64,000 nucleotides of DNA from Cytidiella melzeri. Its lineage: Eukaryota > Basidiomycota > Agaricomycetes > Polyporales > Irpicaceae. The position numbers and the translations under genes are program-made. This document shows, piece after piece, positions 11,451 to 23,860 of the stretch (its first letter is position 1; every line of letters begins with the position of its first letter). Under the pieces are notes generated by a model. That model was given only the letters and a program-made list of their open reading frames with translations, made no database searches and had not been told where the DNA came from. Location: NCBI GenBank assembly GCA_022592445.1, contig JABYQR010000097.1, positions 1 through 64,000 on the forward strand. Direction: 5' to 3'.

Positions 11451-13363
11451 CTAGTCTTTCCAAACGCTGAAAGGTACGCTGAACCAAAGCTGGTCATTTG
11501 TTTGCCAGAAAGCCTCCCTCTCCCTCCTCATTCTCATCGCGCATTGCTCATATTCCACCTCGCTCATAAGCCAGTCCATATGGTCCACGATGTTGTCAAT
11601 GACTTCCATGGGAATTCTGATATCCAAAGAGTCCTCCAAGGCCTTGTGGATCCATTTTCTGTCTTGAGGTGGGACAGACGTCGTGGTCAGGATATCGTCG
11701 TCGTTCATAATGTTGGGGAAGTCCGGGTCTATCAGGTACAAGCCAAGGAGCGTAACTGACCCTTCCTGACGAGGATCAATGAGGGCGGTGCTAGATAACT
11801 GGGTCTGGTAGATGTTGGGGTATGAGACAATCCGGCCTGGCGTCAGCTTGCTGCTACCCAAATACTGGTGGGACGGTGCGCCGTCTCGTAGACCCCATAT
11901 TCGCATCGTTGCCTCAAGATCGCCTGGAAGATGCACCAACGGTGCCTGCACGGCCATGCGGTAGTCAATGGACATAGGTTTGGCGTTGTGCTTGCGACAG
12001 GAAATTATATGTCAGTCGTATCTACGGAAGGAACTGTGGAAGAGACACTGACAGCAGCGATGCAAGTAAATGCGCATGCAACGATATGTTCATTCACCAT
12101 TCCTTCCGCATGCCACGGAGAGGGCCCTTGGTAGGGTCGGTCTGGACGCTGAAGAAACGAGTTGAGACGGATACAAATGATGCGTTCTGCGGACTCACAA
12201 GGCGAACTTCAGTCATCCGAACGATGATGTTGACAATCCTACCTCGCAAGCTGACTCGATCTCTCCTATACTCAAGTCCACCGGTATAACCAGCCTCAGG
12301 AACATCAGGCTGCACAATTGGTCGACTCCGGGATCTGTCTTGCAGTTCTTTGTGATATTTCGTCCACCCTTCTTCGTCATCTGATCGCTCTGGTTCGGTA
12401 GGCTCGTCACATTCCAGGTATTTGCATGACCCGGAAATGCGGTGGCGCAGTGGGTTATCACGATGCAGATCGGTGAGGACATGCTCAAGTAGCGGAACGG
12501 CCCTAGACAGGACCGACTCTATATTTGCGGACATTGAGGGCATGTGAGGAGGAATTCCGTTGATATAGCCTAGAGCAGTCGCGCGGCATGGCTCTACTTC
12601 TGCAGCGATACGGAAGGATGTCGGCAGGCAAGAGAAACGAGTCGAAAATGCGTAGTACCATGCCTTGGGAATTGAAGTTTCCTGCAGTATATTATCCGAT
12701 GTGAGACGTGGAGTACGTCCATAGACAATAGAGTAGGCGTAAGGGTCCACTAGATCCATGTCCGGTTTGGCGGTGAGTGCTGCGGCCTGCTCTATTAGCG
12801 AGTTTGTGAGCTCAAGGGGCAGAGGCTCAGATGTTTGCCAAATTCTGTCGAAGCAGGACACTTCGCTGTAAAGACCCGAACACAAACATAAGTAGTTTTA
12901 ACTTGCCTTTTCCCTTTAACACTTACCAGCTGTTATCAAGGTCGCGTAATGACGCATAGCTCTGAAGTTCATCTAGGACATACTCAACCTAATTTTATGA
13001 GTGATATATCGGAGTCGTAGGGGGTCGCGCGCACAGACCTGCTTAGTCGAAAGACTGACGTTAACTCTACCCGACGACGTGGAAATAGTATGAGTTGAGC
13101 TAATGGCATCGTTTGTCCAGTATTCGCGAAATGAGTTGTCGTTTGCTATATTCAACCACCGCTCGTCCGTGCTTCTTATACGAGCAGAGAGCTTGCACAT
13201 CGCAAGCTCTGTAAGCTAAAAAAGTAATGCACACGAGTTTAAAGATTTTGTTACAGAAGCGAAAATGCGCAACACTTACCGTCCTGGGTAGCTCACCGAC
13301 CCCATAGAGGTAGGACCTGCCATTCAGGAATGGGTGTAGGTAGCCGCGCGAATTGGGCAGCAT
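11451..13363 (-). CDS. DUF4246 family protein
   Basis: Multi-exon gene matching the fungal DUF4246 family, of unknown function. Recognised segments in order: a start with YLHPFLNGR, ELAMCKLSARIR, VEYVLDELQSYASLRD, EVSCFDRIWQ, LVDPYAYSIVYGRT, GGLEYRRDRVSLRGR, then RPDRPYQGPSPWHAEGMVNEHIVA (a His-containing block, split here in the text only by its length), LGSSKLTPGRIVSYPN, LLGLYLIDPDFPNI, TSVPPQDRKWI and a C-terminal charged helix. The intron 12149-12198 is needed to bring WHAEGMVNEH into frame. The fold is often compared with iron/2-oxoglutarate oxygenases, but I claim no reaction. Not all junctions were resolved. The start at 13363 matches the family's N-terminus. Confidence 0.82.
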
Positions 13364-13429
13364 TGCTAGGTGCGCTCGATGTTTTTACGTGGGGTCGAGT
13401 GAGATGTCGAAAGCCTCTGTCTCATCCCG

Positions 13430-14120
13430 TTATTTATCCGTTCTGTGCTCGGACAAACATAGCACCAAATGATTCGAATTGTCGGTATCAAGGGATAGGT
13501 GGGTTGATATATGAACGGCAAGAAGGCATGCAAAGGAGGAAGCTTTGAAATGAGGTGGCCGGAGTAGGGCGCTTCCCGCTAAGTCGCTCGCGTCCGTCTT
13601 GTTCACCAGTCGCCTTACGTCTTGTTGCCATAAAATTGTGGTCGCAACACTGAAATGTTCGACGTGAGCCCTATCTTGGGATTTAGAACTCACATGCAAC
13701 ATCCACGAGGTAAATAGGGCTTCTCCCATAGCGAAGCCTTCTGCTGCAACAGCGGCGCATGTTCAATGGTGCACTTCTTGTGCCACTGTACTTACAAGTG
13801 CTCCACGAGCTGGATCGGAGGTATCTTCAGGCTTACTACGCACTTCAAATAGAGTGTTGGGTTCGGGAGTGGCGAGCAGAGGTTCCTTAGTCAAAATTGA
13901 TGGACATTGACTACTCAATCAGAGATTACAAAGCGAGGCCCAGATCGTGGTTTGAGTCCCTACGCACCTGGTATGTCATATCACCGAGCGAGGCATCGTA
14001 AGGAAGGTATCTTGTGCTCAGTTAATAGCATGAGCATTCCCTTACAGAGCCATCATACTTGGGTATGCCGAGCAATGTATACAATAGACCCGCGTAAGTT
14101 GTCGCGTCTAAGAACGAGGA
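13430..14120 (-). other. Possible spliced coding traces, unidentified
   Basis: Between the DUF4246 gene and the PLP enzyme, minus-strand segments read as protein-like exons bounded by good GT-AG sites: TYAGLLYTLLGIPKYDGS (about 14110-14055), PYDASLGDMTYQ (about 14000-13965) and LTKEPLLATPEPNTLFEVRS (about 13890-13830), followed by weaker stretches to about 13430. The first segment joins the end of the PLP-enzyme frame through a GTAAGT donor near 14190 in a compatible phase, so this may be a C-terminal extension of that gene. It may also be a separate small gene whose start I cannot find. I recognise no family. Confidence 0.25.
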
Positions 14121-14138
14121 AGATCAAGCTTGTGCTGG

Positions 14139-15032
14139 TTACGTGAACCGACAGTAAGTTTGAAGACCATGACGTGAAGAGAGGACCAATAACTTACTCT
14201 GTCCATTCCAGGGAAATCGTGCAATCGTCGCGCAGTGTATTCCTTCAACCCCGTTGAAGGTGAGAACCACTTCCCCTGAGGTCACCTCGCTCACGTTCAC
14301 GTTTTGCTCTGCGAAGCCTTTCTCTTCAAGCATCAGCCTCCTCATAACACCTGATAAGCACCCGGTCGTGAGGGTTGGCGTTACCCACTGGTCTCCTCGT
14401 CGGAATGCGACGTTACGTATTGAAGTCTCCATCACAAGGCCTTCAGTGTTGTGCAATAACACGTCAATGTGAGCATCGGCATATGTGGGCATAGCAGGCA
14501 GTTTGACACGGCTACGCGCAGCATTGTACACGTGCCGGTGCGTCGTTTTCGTCCTGGTGAACACTGACGGAGTTGTGGGTTCTGGGTCTATGTAAAGTGT
14601 CCTCGCGATACTTGTGTCATTGGGCATCGAGGGTATATCAAAGCCACGGGGACCGCTCACAGCTGTTGCGGTCGCTGAGAATTTGCCGTCGGAAGCCAAG
14701 AGAATGCGAAGCTATATGAATCATGTAAGTAACGAAAGAAAATTAGAAAGAAACAACTTTACTCTCAGCGGGCCATATCCGTGCTGCGTTTGCGCAGCGA
14801 TAACCGCGTCGTTGCAGGCAGCCGTCAAATCAGCTTGAGCCATGCGTCGTTGCGATGTAGTCCATCCATGTTCTCCCGCCGCAGCCGCCAATCTGTCAAA
14901 ATGATACGGGAGGAGCATGAACTGAGAAGGAATACCACCGTTCACGCGCGTATTCCAAGGAACATTTAGCAGGGCATCGTCGAATCTGGTGGATGAAAGG
15001 AGGCTGTATTGGACATTCTCCCTGTCTGCCAT
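14139..15032 (-). CDS. Class IV PLP-dependent enzyme, aminodeoxychorismate-lyase like
   Basis: Fold-type IV PLP protein. Two exons (15032-14763 and 14711-14139) give 280 residues. Visible motifs are TRTKTTHRHVYNAAR with the likely Schiff-base lysine, DVLLHNTEGLVMETSIRNVAF, WVTPTLTTGCLSGVMRR and VVLTFNGVEGIH. These match fungal proteins annotated as 4-amino-4-deoxychorismate lyase, which releases pyruvate to give p-aminobenzoate for folate. Branched-chain or D-amino-acid aminotransferase activity cannot be excluded from motifs. The final intron is uncertain: a strong GTAAGT donor near 14190 could extend the gene leftwards instead of stopping at 14139. It is divergent from NBR1, with a CACGTG site between them 54 bp from this start. 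Confidence 0.75.
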
Positions 15033-15085
15033 GGTGGTAAGGGAAAAAAAGAAAGTTAATGGCTGGTGGCGCTTAACCCAAGGAT

Positions 15086-15096
15086 CGATCACGTGA
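15086..15096. promoter_or_regulatory. CACGTG E-box in a divergent promoter
   Basis: CGATCACGTG at 15086-15095 lies in the 180 bp between the start codons of the PLP enzyme (15032, minus) and NBR1 (15213, plus). The same decamer, in one or the other orientation, recurs at 8970, 8985 and 34792. Confidence 0.5.
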
Positions 15097-15212
15097 GCGC
15101 AGTAGGCGGTTGCCGCGCCTTATAGAGGCCGGACCTCATTAGCGCTCCCCACTGACGACTCTCTTTCCCCGCGTCCTGTGCGAGTATCCTCTTACTCCCA
15201 GACTCAGCGAGG

Positions 15213-18200
15213 ATGTTTACCGTCAAGGCCTCGTATCGCGCAGAGATCAGGCGTATAACTTTCGACGCGGACGACTTTCCTTCGTTTCAGCAGCTATGTA
15301 GCGAGGTGTGTGCTTTCTCCCCCGTTTACCCGAGTCATACCCCGGCTCACTACTTCGATTGCCACTAGCTGCACAAGAAGTTCCCTACGTTGAAATCGTT
15401 TCAAATGACGAATCTCTTGTTCTCTTCCAAAGGGAATGTAGGCGCACCCAGAATACTCATTGGTCTCCGTATTCAGACTGCGGAGGATTATGAGAAGCGC
15501 ATTGAGCCCTATCAGGGGCGTTCGTGGCCCGGCGCTGTTCTGAAGATTCAAATCAACGACATTGCCAGCTCGTCCACACCTCGTCGCGCCATTGTAGACG
15601 GAGACACCACTTCTGGTCTTTCGAGTGCGGCGTCGTCTAGGCCTACCAGCTTTGCCGACTATCCTTCAGCCGAAGAGACGCCGATGACCACACCTGGTCC
15701 CGAATTCGCTTCGTTGTTCCCGCCGTCCAATCAACACGCGCATGACTCAAGGCAGTCGATGGTAGCTCGCATTCGAGAGCGTACTTCTACGCGCACGCAC
15801 TCTAACACGTCGGTTAGCGATGACAGTACGTAATCATTCCACGCTCTATGTCAGCATATTCATTGTTATCACAGTTGCGGATGATGCTACTGTGCGGAAT
15901 GTCGCCTGCGCAGACACTCTGGAGGACAATCATAATCATTCTAGGTCCGTGTTTATCCCTTGCACACGTGGGCATGTTGGCTTATCCATGGAACATGTAG
16001 CCTTGCCCAATTGAGATTGCGTCTTCAGGAACGGCAGCATCATCCCTTCTTGCAACAGAGAGAAAGGACAGCCTCGTCATCTTCTGCTGAAGGTTCTCAG
16101 CCCGCACGACACACTCCCCGGGTGCTGTGGGACTCCATTTCAATCAAGTCTGCTGCCAGCGCCGAGGAGCTGAAAGCTACTGATGAAGCGCTGAGGAAAC
16201 AAGGCGAAGCCCTCGAGAGAAGAAGCGATGCCCTTCTTCAGGAGCTGCGGCGCAGCAACCAAACATGGCGAGACAAGTTCCTCGCGAACCTGAAGACGGC
16301 ACAAGAGAGGGCGGAAATGAATGCTGATCGCGATGATTCGTTGCCTCCTAGTCCGCAAGCCGAGTCATCGTTCGGTCACGAGCTTCACGCTGCGAGCTCT
16401 AGCAACAGCCTTGCGATCAGTACTGTCAAGGCAGGCGGCGATGTGCTCTCCAGTCGAAGTTTCTTTCCCGTGCCCGAGCAGCCCACGTTCCCTCTGCGCC
16501 CTGTCACCGACTTTGACAGAATCAGCTGGTACAGCGACAGCGGCAGGTCTACGCCAGCTCCTAGGCGGTCAGAGGACGACATTTTCCAAGAAGCAAGTGA
16601 GAGAGCCGTGGACTTGGGCCTTGACCTTTTGCGCTCTTCGCAGAACCTTGCCCACGACTATAGTCGCTCGCCTTCACCGGCAACGCCGGTTTTTCAGTCC
16701 AGGCCGCCATCTCACTTCTTGCAAGAGTCTCCTGCGCTTCCAAGGATTCCTTCCTGTGATTTTGATCCGACTCGTGCTTCGAGATCCCGTGTGGAATGTC
16801 CTTCGACGGAGACACCCTATTTGCCCCGTTTTCCTTCTCCCCCACCGTCTTTCACGCCGCAAATTCACATCGCTCCTCAGCAGATAGAACAGATCACGGC
16901 ACCATTGTCGGAGTCGATTTCGTCAACTGTGGAGAGCGCGAATGGCTGGATTGCAGAATGCGAGAAGTTAAAGCAGCAGATTGAAGATGTGCAGCTGTCG
17001 TTGGGCACGCTTCGCGTTGACTTTGATCAAGCTGTGTCCAATGGACCGCTCAATGCAAGCATTCGATCGACGAAACCTACAGCTGTTCCGGTAAACGCTC
17101 AAGAGTTGTCGCAGGCCCACATCGCTGCTGTTGTGGACTCACCATCAACTCCGCTTGACCCTTCGCAGGCACCAGTCGTGCATAGCAACGTCACCTGCGA
17201 CGGCTGCAAGAAGCGCATTATCGGGGTACGTTACAAGTGCCTCGAATGTGCCGATTTTGATTTGTGCGGTGCATGCCTCTGCTCTTCCTATGGGTATGCT
17301 ACTCATGACGCGCAGCACGCGTTCTTCCCAATTACCCTTCCTGGCAAGAAAGACGCGTATCTCAAGGCCCGCTCGGCTCGACTTGGCATAGAACACCCCG
17401 CTTTTTGCGACGGCTGTAATCTGCGTATCTTTGGTACAAGGCACAAATGCTTGGACTGTCCTGACTTTGACTTCTGCAACAAGTGTATATCATCTGTGAC
17501 TGCGCGCTCCAGTCACTCCATGGAGCACGCCTTCTTCCCAATTGAAGCCCCATGGAAGAAGGATGGCTATTATTCTGCAGCTCAACTTCGCCGCACTGTT
17601 CAAGCCGCTGCCCACGATCTGGTCGTCCATTGTTCCGTCGTCTGCGATGGTTGCGCAGCACGTGTCAAGGGGGTTCGCCACAAGTGCCTTCAGTGCGAGA
17701 ACTTCGATCTTTGTTCTAGCTGCATCTCCGACCAGGCCAAGCGTTCTGCGCATAACATTGAGCATACGTTCTTCCCCATTCCGAAGCCTACGGACGTCCG
17801 TGCATTTGACGAAGCTCGTGCTCGCATTTCCTCCAGCACTCAAACAGACGGCCATCGCTATGTGATTTGCAACAAATGCCAAGAGCTTGTTGTCGGTGTT
17901 CGCCACAAGTGTCTAGACTGCCCTGACTTTGACTTTTGTGACGACTGCGTGGAGTCTGGTCGCCGTGAACACTTCTCAGGACATCAATTCTTCCCAATCA
18001 CGAAGCCCGGTAACGTCATCGTTCACACTGTGCATGAAGATGCTGTGCCGATGTGGCTTGGATCCAACGCTACCCAGATCAGTAGCCCTGGAGTTTTTGC
18101 GGGTACCCCGGTGGAGCCTGTTGTTCACGCAGCAAACTGCAATCTTTGCGATTCTCGTATTCGTGGCGATCGATACGTGCGTGTGAATGATCAACTTAGC

Positions 18201-20371
18201 ATGCAATCACTGACCTCGCAGTACCAGAAATGTCTAAATTGCCCCAACTTCGACGTCTGCTCTGCATGCTTTAGTATAACTCGCGACCAGCATCCCGAGC
18301 ATGGCTTCGTCAAGGTCTCAAGCTTGGACTCTCTTCATGTATGTCCCAAGATGCGGATATCTCACTGCTTGGTAAGGCTCATGCTTTCTTTCGTATCAGC
18401 TACGTGGCGCCTTGCGCGTAAATATTGTACACAACGCCGCTTGCAATGAATGTCATCAGCCAATTCGCGGAACGCGGTACAAGGTATGTGGTCACATGTA
18501 TTACGACTGAGCTGTTTGTTAACCGCTACTGTAGTGTTTGCATTCAGATTGCGCGGACTACGATCTGTGCCAGAACTGCGAGGCACTGCCTATTCCCGTC
18601 CACCCGTTGACGCATCCTCTTCTGAAGATGAAGCTGAAAGAATGTCTCCTTCCGACTGATTGGTTCATCCAACCACAGCAATCATACCAGTCATTTCCTT
18701 CGGCCGGTTATGTATCGGACCTGTGCACAGCGGTGGACCATCAAGAGTGCCCAGTCAGTCCGTCGATAATGTCGCAGCTGCCTCATTCACAGGAGTCACT
18801 TGTTCCCGGACCTTTCGTGCAGCACTACCCTTCGTATCCCGCCACTAGTAAGCCACCGTCGCATGGTTTAGATAATGAACCCCGTTGTATGCCTGATGTA
18901 CCACCTCTACTGCCTGTTTCTTGGACACCACCGGAGATTGAATGGCGTTGGGGTAACGCTCCTCCTGGCCCTATGGTGGTTCCTCATATGCTCTCGGATT
19001 GCGAGACGACTGAGGTGATGCCAGAATACCCACAAGCCGTGGCACACCTTTCTCAACCTCTTGTCAACTTTGAGTCTCGGCCTCCAGTTGCAAGCTCCAT
19101 TGGCTCACACCTTACGACGCCGCGTTCTGGATCTGTTTCCGACGCCTCGTCTCCAGGACAACAGGCTGTTAGTCGCTCACTACCGGCGCCACCTACTGAG
19201 AGCCGCCTCATCGATCTGTGCGAACCTCATGGAGATGTTCAAGTAGTTGACATAAGCGCTACTGAACCGGCGCTGCCTATTCCACAGCCTGTTCCATGTC
19301 TTGGACCAGTTGAGAACACGGAATGGCGCGAACTCTGGCCGGAGCTGACCAGTGTGCTGAGGCATCTTTTGCAGCCTCCGAGCCCACCTTCTGTCGACGA
19401 ACCAGCTGCTGTCAGTATCCCAGACGCTATGGCCTCACGTATCTCCAGGGAGCCATCTTCCACTAGCCAGGAATTCGAATCTGCTGTCGAATCTCCTCTG
19501 GGCCAAGAGGCTCTCTTGTCCAGACCGGAAGCGTCTGATATGGTCGAGCTTTCTCGTGATTTTGGACATAATCTCGTCGAGTACCTGAATCAAGTGATTC
19601 CGCCGATGCCTTCCCTACCTGCGCCTCCTCAACCACGCTTTCACGCCGCGTATGTCTCGGATAGCAACATTGCTGAAGGTCAAATCTTCCCCCCTGGTGC
19701 TGAATTCGTGAAGTCATGGCGTATGCGCAACGATGGCGACCTTGCATGGCCAGAAAGCACCACCCTTAGATACGTCGCAGGTGACCGTCTGGCGCCTCGT
19801 GGAATGGATACGGAGCTTGTACCGATTGGGGTTGTGGAGGCTGGCGAGGAGATCGAGTTGGTTGGTGGTGATATGAAGGCCCCTGAAGTTCCGGGCAAGT
19901 ATGTGAGCTATTGGAGGTTGCACGATGGCCAACAATTCTTCGGTAGTAGTGTATGGGTCGAGTAAGTCTATGCTTACTGCTTTCGTGTATCTTGTCCACT
20001 GATTAAATTGTCACAGCATCGTCGTAGCTGAACCCGCACAGTCAGACGAGCAAAGCAGTGACGAGTCGCTCGCTGCCTCCTCAGTCATCATGCCACCTGC
20101 GCCTTCTCTAGGCAATGGAAGTCGCGCGTCCGGTGGCTTGTCGATTCCTGCGTCTTCAATCACAATTCCGTCAGCTCCTCCCTCAGACGATGGCTCTTTC
20201 GATTCTTCCATGTCGCTCATCAATATTCCTTCTTCTCCTTCCATCGACGACGACGAGGAATTCCTGGACAGCCGCTCTCGCGCTGCATCTGTGGCTCCAT
20301 CTCCCTCTGGGATTGAGCGTGACTTTGAATACGTGGTATTGTACGACACATCCTCGTCTGGAGAAGAATAG
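15213..20371 (+). CDS. NBR1: NBR1-type selective autophagy receptor with six ZZ zinc fingers
   Basis: Eight exons (15213-15305, 15369-15825, 15875-15944, 16001-18176, 18228-18338, 18400-18483, 18535-19961, 20017-20371) join to 1590 residues. The N-terminal PB1 domain (about residues 1-110) has FTVKASYRAEIRRITFD and the basic HKKFPTLKSF. A long disordered region with a short coiled coil (residues about 200-250) follows. Six ZZ-type fingers then run from about 17180 to 18600, each with CxxC, RHKCLxCxxFDxC or a close variant, and a His pair. The FW (NBR1) domain starts at about 19640 (ADGS-like core seen as PPGAEFVKSWRMRNDGDLAWPE, given here in two halves: PPGAEFVKSW, RMRNDGDLAWPE). The acidic tail ends with DFEYVVLYD, a good Atg8-interacting motif. 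NBR1 brings ubiquitinated or vacuolar cargo to autophagosomes. Intron 18177-18227 is 51 nt, in frame and stop-free. Confidence 0.9.
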
Positions 20372-20535
20372 ATTTTTACATCGTGACGCACGCTTCTCTC
20401 TTTCTTAATCTTGTACTTTTACTGTTATCGACGAGACTGTCGCTATATGCATTGGCTGTAATATAAACTCTGAACGAATGCGATTATGTTTTCCCTATCG
20501 TAATGCTTGGCTCATCGACTGAATCAGGCTGTCAG

Positions 20536-22228
20536 TTATTCCAAAGAACGTTTACGTGAGGGTTGAGTCGCGTCTTCCTCGTCCTTAACAGATGCCTTCA
20601 TCAACAGATCTGCCATGACTGAACCTGCGTGTGGCAGCTTGCCAGTAGCGATGTTGATCATCTTCGTTCGAAGAGCTGTCGATCCCTTGATTTGGTCCCA
20701 GTGTTTGATCACAGCAAGCATCTCCATTTTCTTCACTTCCTCGTATCTTCGATGAAAAAGGGCCCCGTCATCCTGGTAACGCACACGCTTGAAATGCGTG
20801 GACTCACCTTGACGTAAAATCGCTGAACAGCTCGTCCAGATACGTGTTCATTGACAAGCGGCGCCCTAGGTGGTCCAGGGTTTGCGCCTTTAGTGACTCG
20901 AGCTTCAGCTGTGGGTATCATGAGCGTCATCCACGATGGAATCACGATTGATAAGCTCTTACTGCATCTGCTATTCGGTAAACAGACTTGCACGACACCG
21001 GTGATGGTCTATCTGGGTTTGCAAGCCTCGATTGTTCAATGGCAGTGTTCCTCGAGGTCCGGCCTTCGCTTGTGAGGGGAGCGAACACGATAGCACCAGT
21101 GAGTAACCAATACAGGATTGCTTCCCACCTGTCGAGGTGTTAGCTATCGCGTTCTATGCTGCATGAGAATCACTAGAAGCTTACGTGTGTGCAGCAGCAC
21201 CCAAAATTACGATCGTCTTGCCGCCGTAAGAAGGCAAGTCGGCCTGCGTGGCTGTAGGCACTAGACAACGTCTGAGCTACACTGGTGCACCGTGTACACA
21301 ACGGTGCTTACACGAGCTCGGACTGTTTGGCTCTGGCTTCACGGCGTTCGTTTCGTTGCCGATGCGGTCAAGCAGCGGCAGCCTTGAGGAGGAGGCAGCT
21401 GCACGCTCGACCGAAGTCCGCGAGTCGACTTCGTCAGAGTCCATATCGTCGTCGTCCTCAAAGTCACTGTCATCGTCGCGATAGAGCGTGTAGGCGGTCC
21501 GTCTCGGTCGCTCGCTTGCACCGAGTAACGAGCCTGACAGTTGCGGGAGACCGGTTTCGAGTACTATAGCAGGGCGTAAAGTGAGCAGTGTGCGTTCTCA
21601 GAGGTGGAAGGTGAAGAAAGTACCGCTTACTATCCTCCAATGTCGAACACTTCTGCGTCAGTGCGTCCTTGGTGCCAAAGAGAACACGAGGGTGGCTCAG
21701 TCTGCCAGACTTGTTCCGACTCGAGTATACGACGTAGCGAATGTCTGTCGGCTCCTTCCCGACTATTGTGTGATGCAACACGGACAACGTCGACTTGGAC
21801 ACGATAGGGTAGAGTGGGCTGAACTTGACTGTGGCGTGGAGGACAAGAGCGTTCTCGTCTTTCATAATCGGCGTAGTTTCGTAGGTTTCCATGTTGAGAA
21901 ACTTGGACCATCCTATTGCCTCGCCGCTCTTAAACGTGTACGACATGGACTTGGTGAAGAACAGCTCTCCGGTCAACGACCTCGCAGTAACGGCGAAATG
22001 GATCGCCATGGCTGGGTATTCTTTGGACGTGTACAGATACAGGCCCAACTGCCGCGGCTCATTGTTGTCGACAAACGAATACGAGCCAAAGCGTAGTCCG
22101 GGACCAAAGTGGTCTGTGTATCTACTTGGGTTTGCTGAGCGGGAGAAGTACTTGTCGAGATCGTCGAGTTTAAATTGGATTTGAAGTTCGGATTCCTCTT
22201 TTATGATCTTTATGCTGGGCGAAGTCAT
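20536..22228 (-). CDS. MATH-like/BTB-POZ domain protein
   Basis: Agaricomycete-type BTB protein. The start at 22228 leads into a MATH/TRAF-like beta domain of about 180 residues (FKLDDLDKYFSRS, FGSYSFVDNNEPRQLGLYLY, SKFLNMETYETTP). A BTB fold interrupted by an acidic insert follows: VLFGTKDALTQKCSTLED, then an Asp-rich stretch with DDDSDFEDDDDMDSDE, then TWEAILYWLLTG or a near variant, IVFAPLTSEGRTSRNT, CKSVYRIADA. The C-terminal helices include RRYEEVKKMEMLAVIKHWDQ. Such proteins often act as Cul3 ubiquitin-ligase adaptors; that role is inferred. The gene has at least six exons; junctions seen include an intron after ADA near 20959 and one before the last exon near 20780. Expanded families of these genes are common in mushroom genomes. 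Confidence 0.7.
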
Positions 22229-22754
22229 TCTTGCTATGCCTGTCGCAGTCTGAAGTCGTTGGCGGGCGCGGAAGCGACTCGAGGGAGGTTGAGGAAACAG
22301 GTAGGCTGAGTCACGGTCACGCCGCACGGCTTGCGAAGCTTGAAACCACAACTTGAAACCGACTTGACGGGGGCTTCAATTTAATCAAGCCTGGTTGTAA
22401 AGAGGTTGTGGATTTCAAGAAATATACACAATGAGCAAACTATCAACGTTTTTGTAAGATACCTGTACAACTTGTAAGGACAAACACAGAAAGGAGACAG
22501 TTGCTGTCGCGTACTGCGTTCCCGGCGGTGTATATCAATTAGACGTAGCAGGAAGGTGCTCATCAGTACCAGCATGTCAACTCTACCTTAACTCACACAT
22601 TTCAATGGCACGTGTCCTCGCTTACATGAATGGCATGAATCACACTTGGCATGTTCGCGACACCGATGCCTTCTGCGTCACTTCGAAGTGAGAGAGCGTA
22701 CGAAAAGCAAGAATATGCCAACGATTTCATTGCTTGTAATTCTATGCAGATATG
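22229..22754. other. No gene seen
   Basis: 526 bp between the start of the BTB gene and the 3' end of RIB7, both on the minus strand. It probably holds the BTB promoter. No conserved frame or repeat was found. Confidence 0.4.
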
Positions 22755-23860
22755 TCAGTTGAACTTGAATTTGAAGGTCATCACCACATCGCAACCGAAA
22801 GCTTCGGTCTTCGTGTGATGGAGTTTTGCTAGCTGCGATGACTATGAACAACACGGCCGCATCCACCATGAAGCAACACTAACCTGCGCAGTGAGGTCAC
22901 ACACGTAACCTACACCGCCGGCACCGACGATGATCGGAGCTACCGTGATGATGACAGTGTCCACGACAGGAATCGCTGTGCCTCCAGCGCAGGACTGTGT
23001 CTCCTTCAGGAAAGACTGTATGACCCTAGCCCCTCCTTCAACCATAAGAGATCGTATGCCCAAAGTTTTCAAAGCTTCGAGAAGTTCAGATAGAGAGATA
23101 TAACCTGGCGGTAGTACGTCAGAATGGCAGCTATGCTACAGCGAGTGTAGCCGTACCGTCCTCCGAAGGCACCGAGTGCACCCTTGCCCCTGCACGCTCC
23201 AATGCATCCTTTCTAGAATTCCAATTTGACATTTCAACTTTGCTAGTGGGCATGGAGCCGAAGACCCAAGGTCTGCGTCCACGTCCCTCCCTGTAGTTCA
23301 TCAGCAGCTTGCAAGTAGGCGACAGGCGAAGATGCGAGTCCAGGATTACCGGTCTTGGCAAATGATACCTCTGAGCTGTTCCAGCAGGTAGCGCAGGTAG
23401 GTGGCGAGCTGTACAACGTGTGAGGAACTTCAGCTTCTCCATTCCACGTGGATGGACTGACTGTTCAACTGAGGGTCGTCGTTCAATGCGGTGCCGATGC
23501 CAACCAAAATTGCGTCGTGCATTGTCCTCATCCTAGCTTCGCATGTATGCCATGTACGTCAATCAACACGGGCCCCTACCGACAAAATGCTCACCAGTGT
23601 GTCATGACCATGCTCTCCTTCCCGCTGAGAATGAGCTGCCGCCCCCCTGCGCCGGCAATTTTCGCATCGATAGACTGCGCAAAAGTCAGAGTTACGTGAG
23701 GTCTGGATGCATGAGGTGACTCCGGTGTCAGGTTAGCTTGAGTATCGCTCCCCGTGTACAGAGAAAGGCCGTCGTGATCGCTCTGCGCTGAGAATAGCGT
23801 TTCGAGTAAGAGCCGCGGAGGCGCAGTTGACGGTGCATTGCTATGATTATCACCCTCCAT
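22755..23860 (-). CDS. RIB7: 2,5-diamino-6-ribosylamino-pyrimidinone 5'-phosphate reductase (riboflavin pathway)
   Basis: Reduces the ribosylamino-pyrimidine intermediate of riboflavin synthesis with NADPH. Motifs from N to C: PPRLLLETLFSAQ, HVTLTFAQSIDAKIAG, LILSGKESMVMTHWMRTMHD, LVGIGTALNDDPQLNTRHLP (completed by splicing), RPVILDSHLRLSP, RSLMVEGGARVIQSF, VIITVAPIIVGAGGVGY. The last exon (22832-22755) adds a basic-hydrophobic tail after intron 22833-22883. The start at 23860 gives the usual short N-terminus; an in-frame ATG at 23950 would add 30 residues. It is divergently paired with MAP2 across about 200 bp, so the two promoters probably overlap. Confidence 0.9.
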
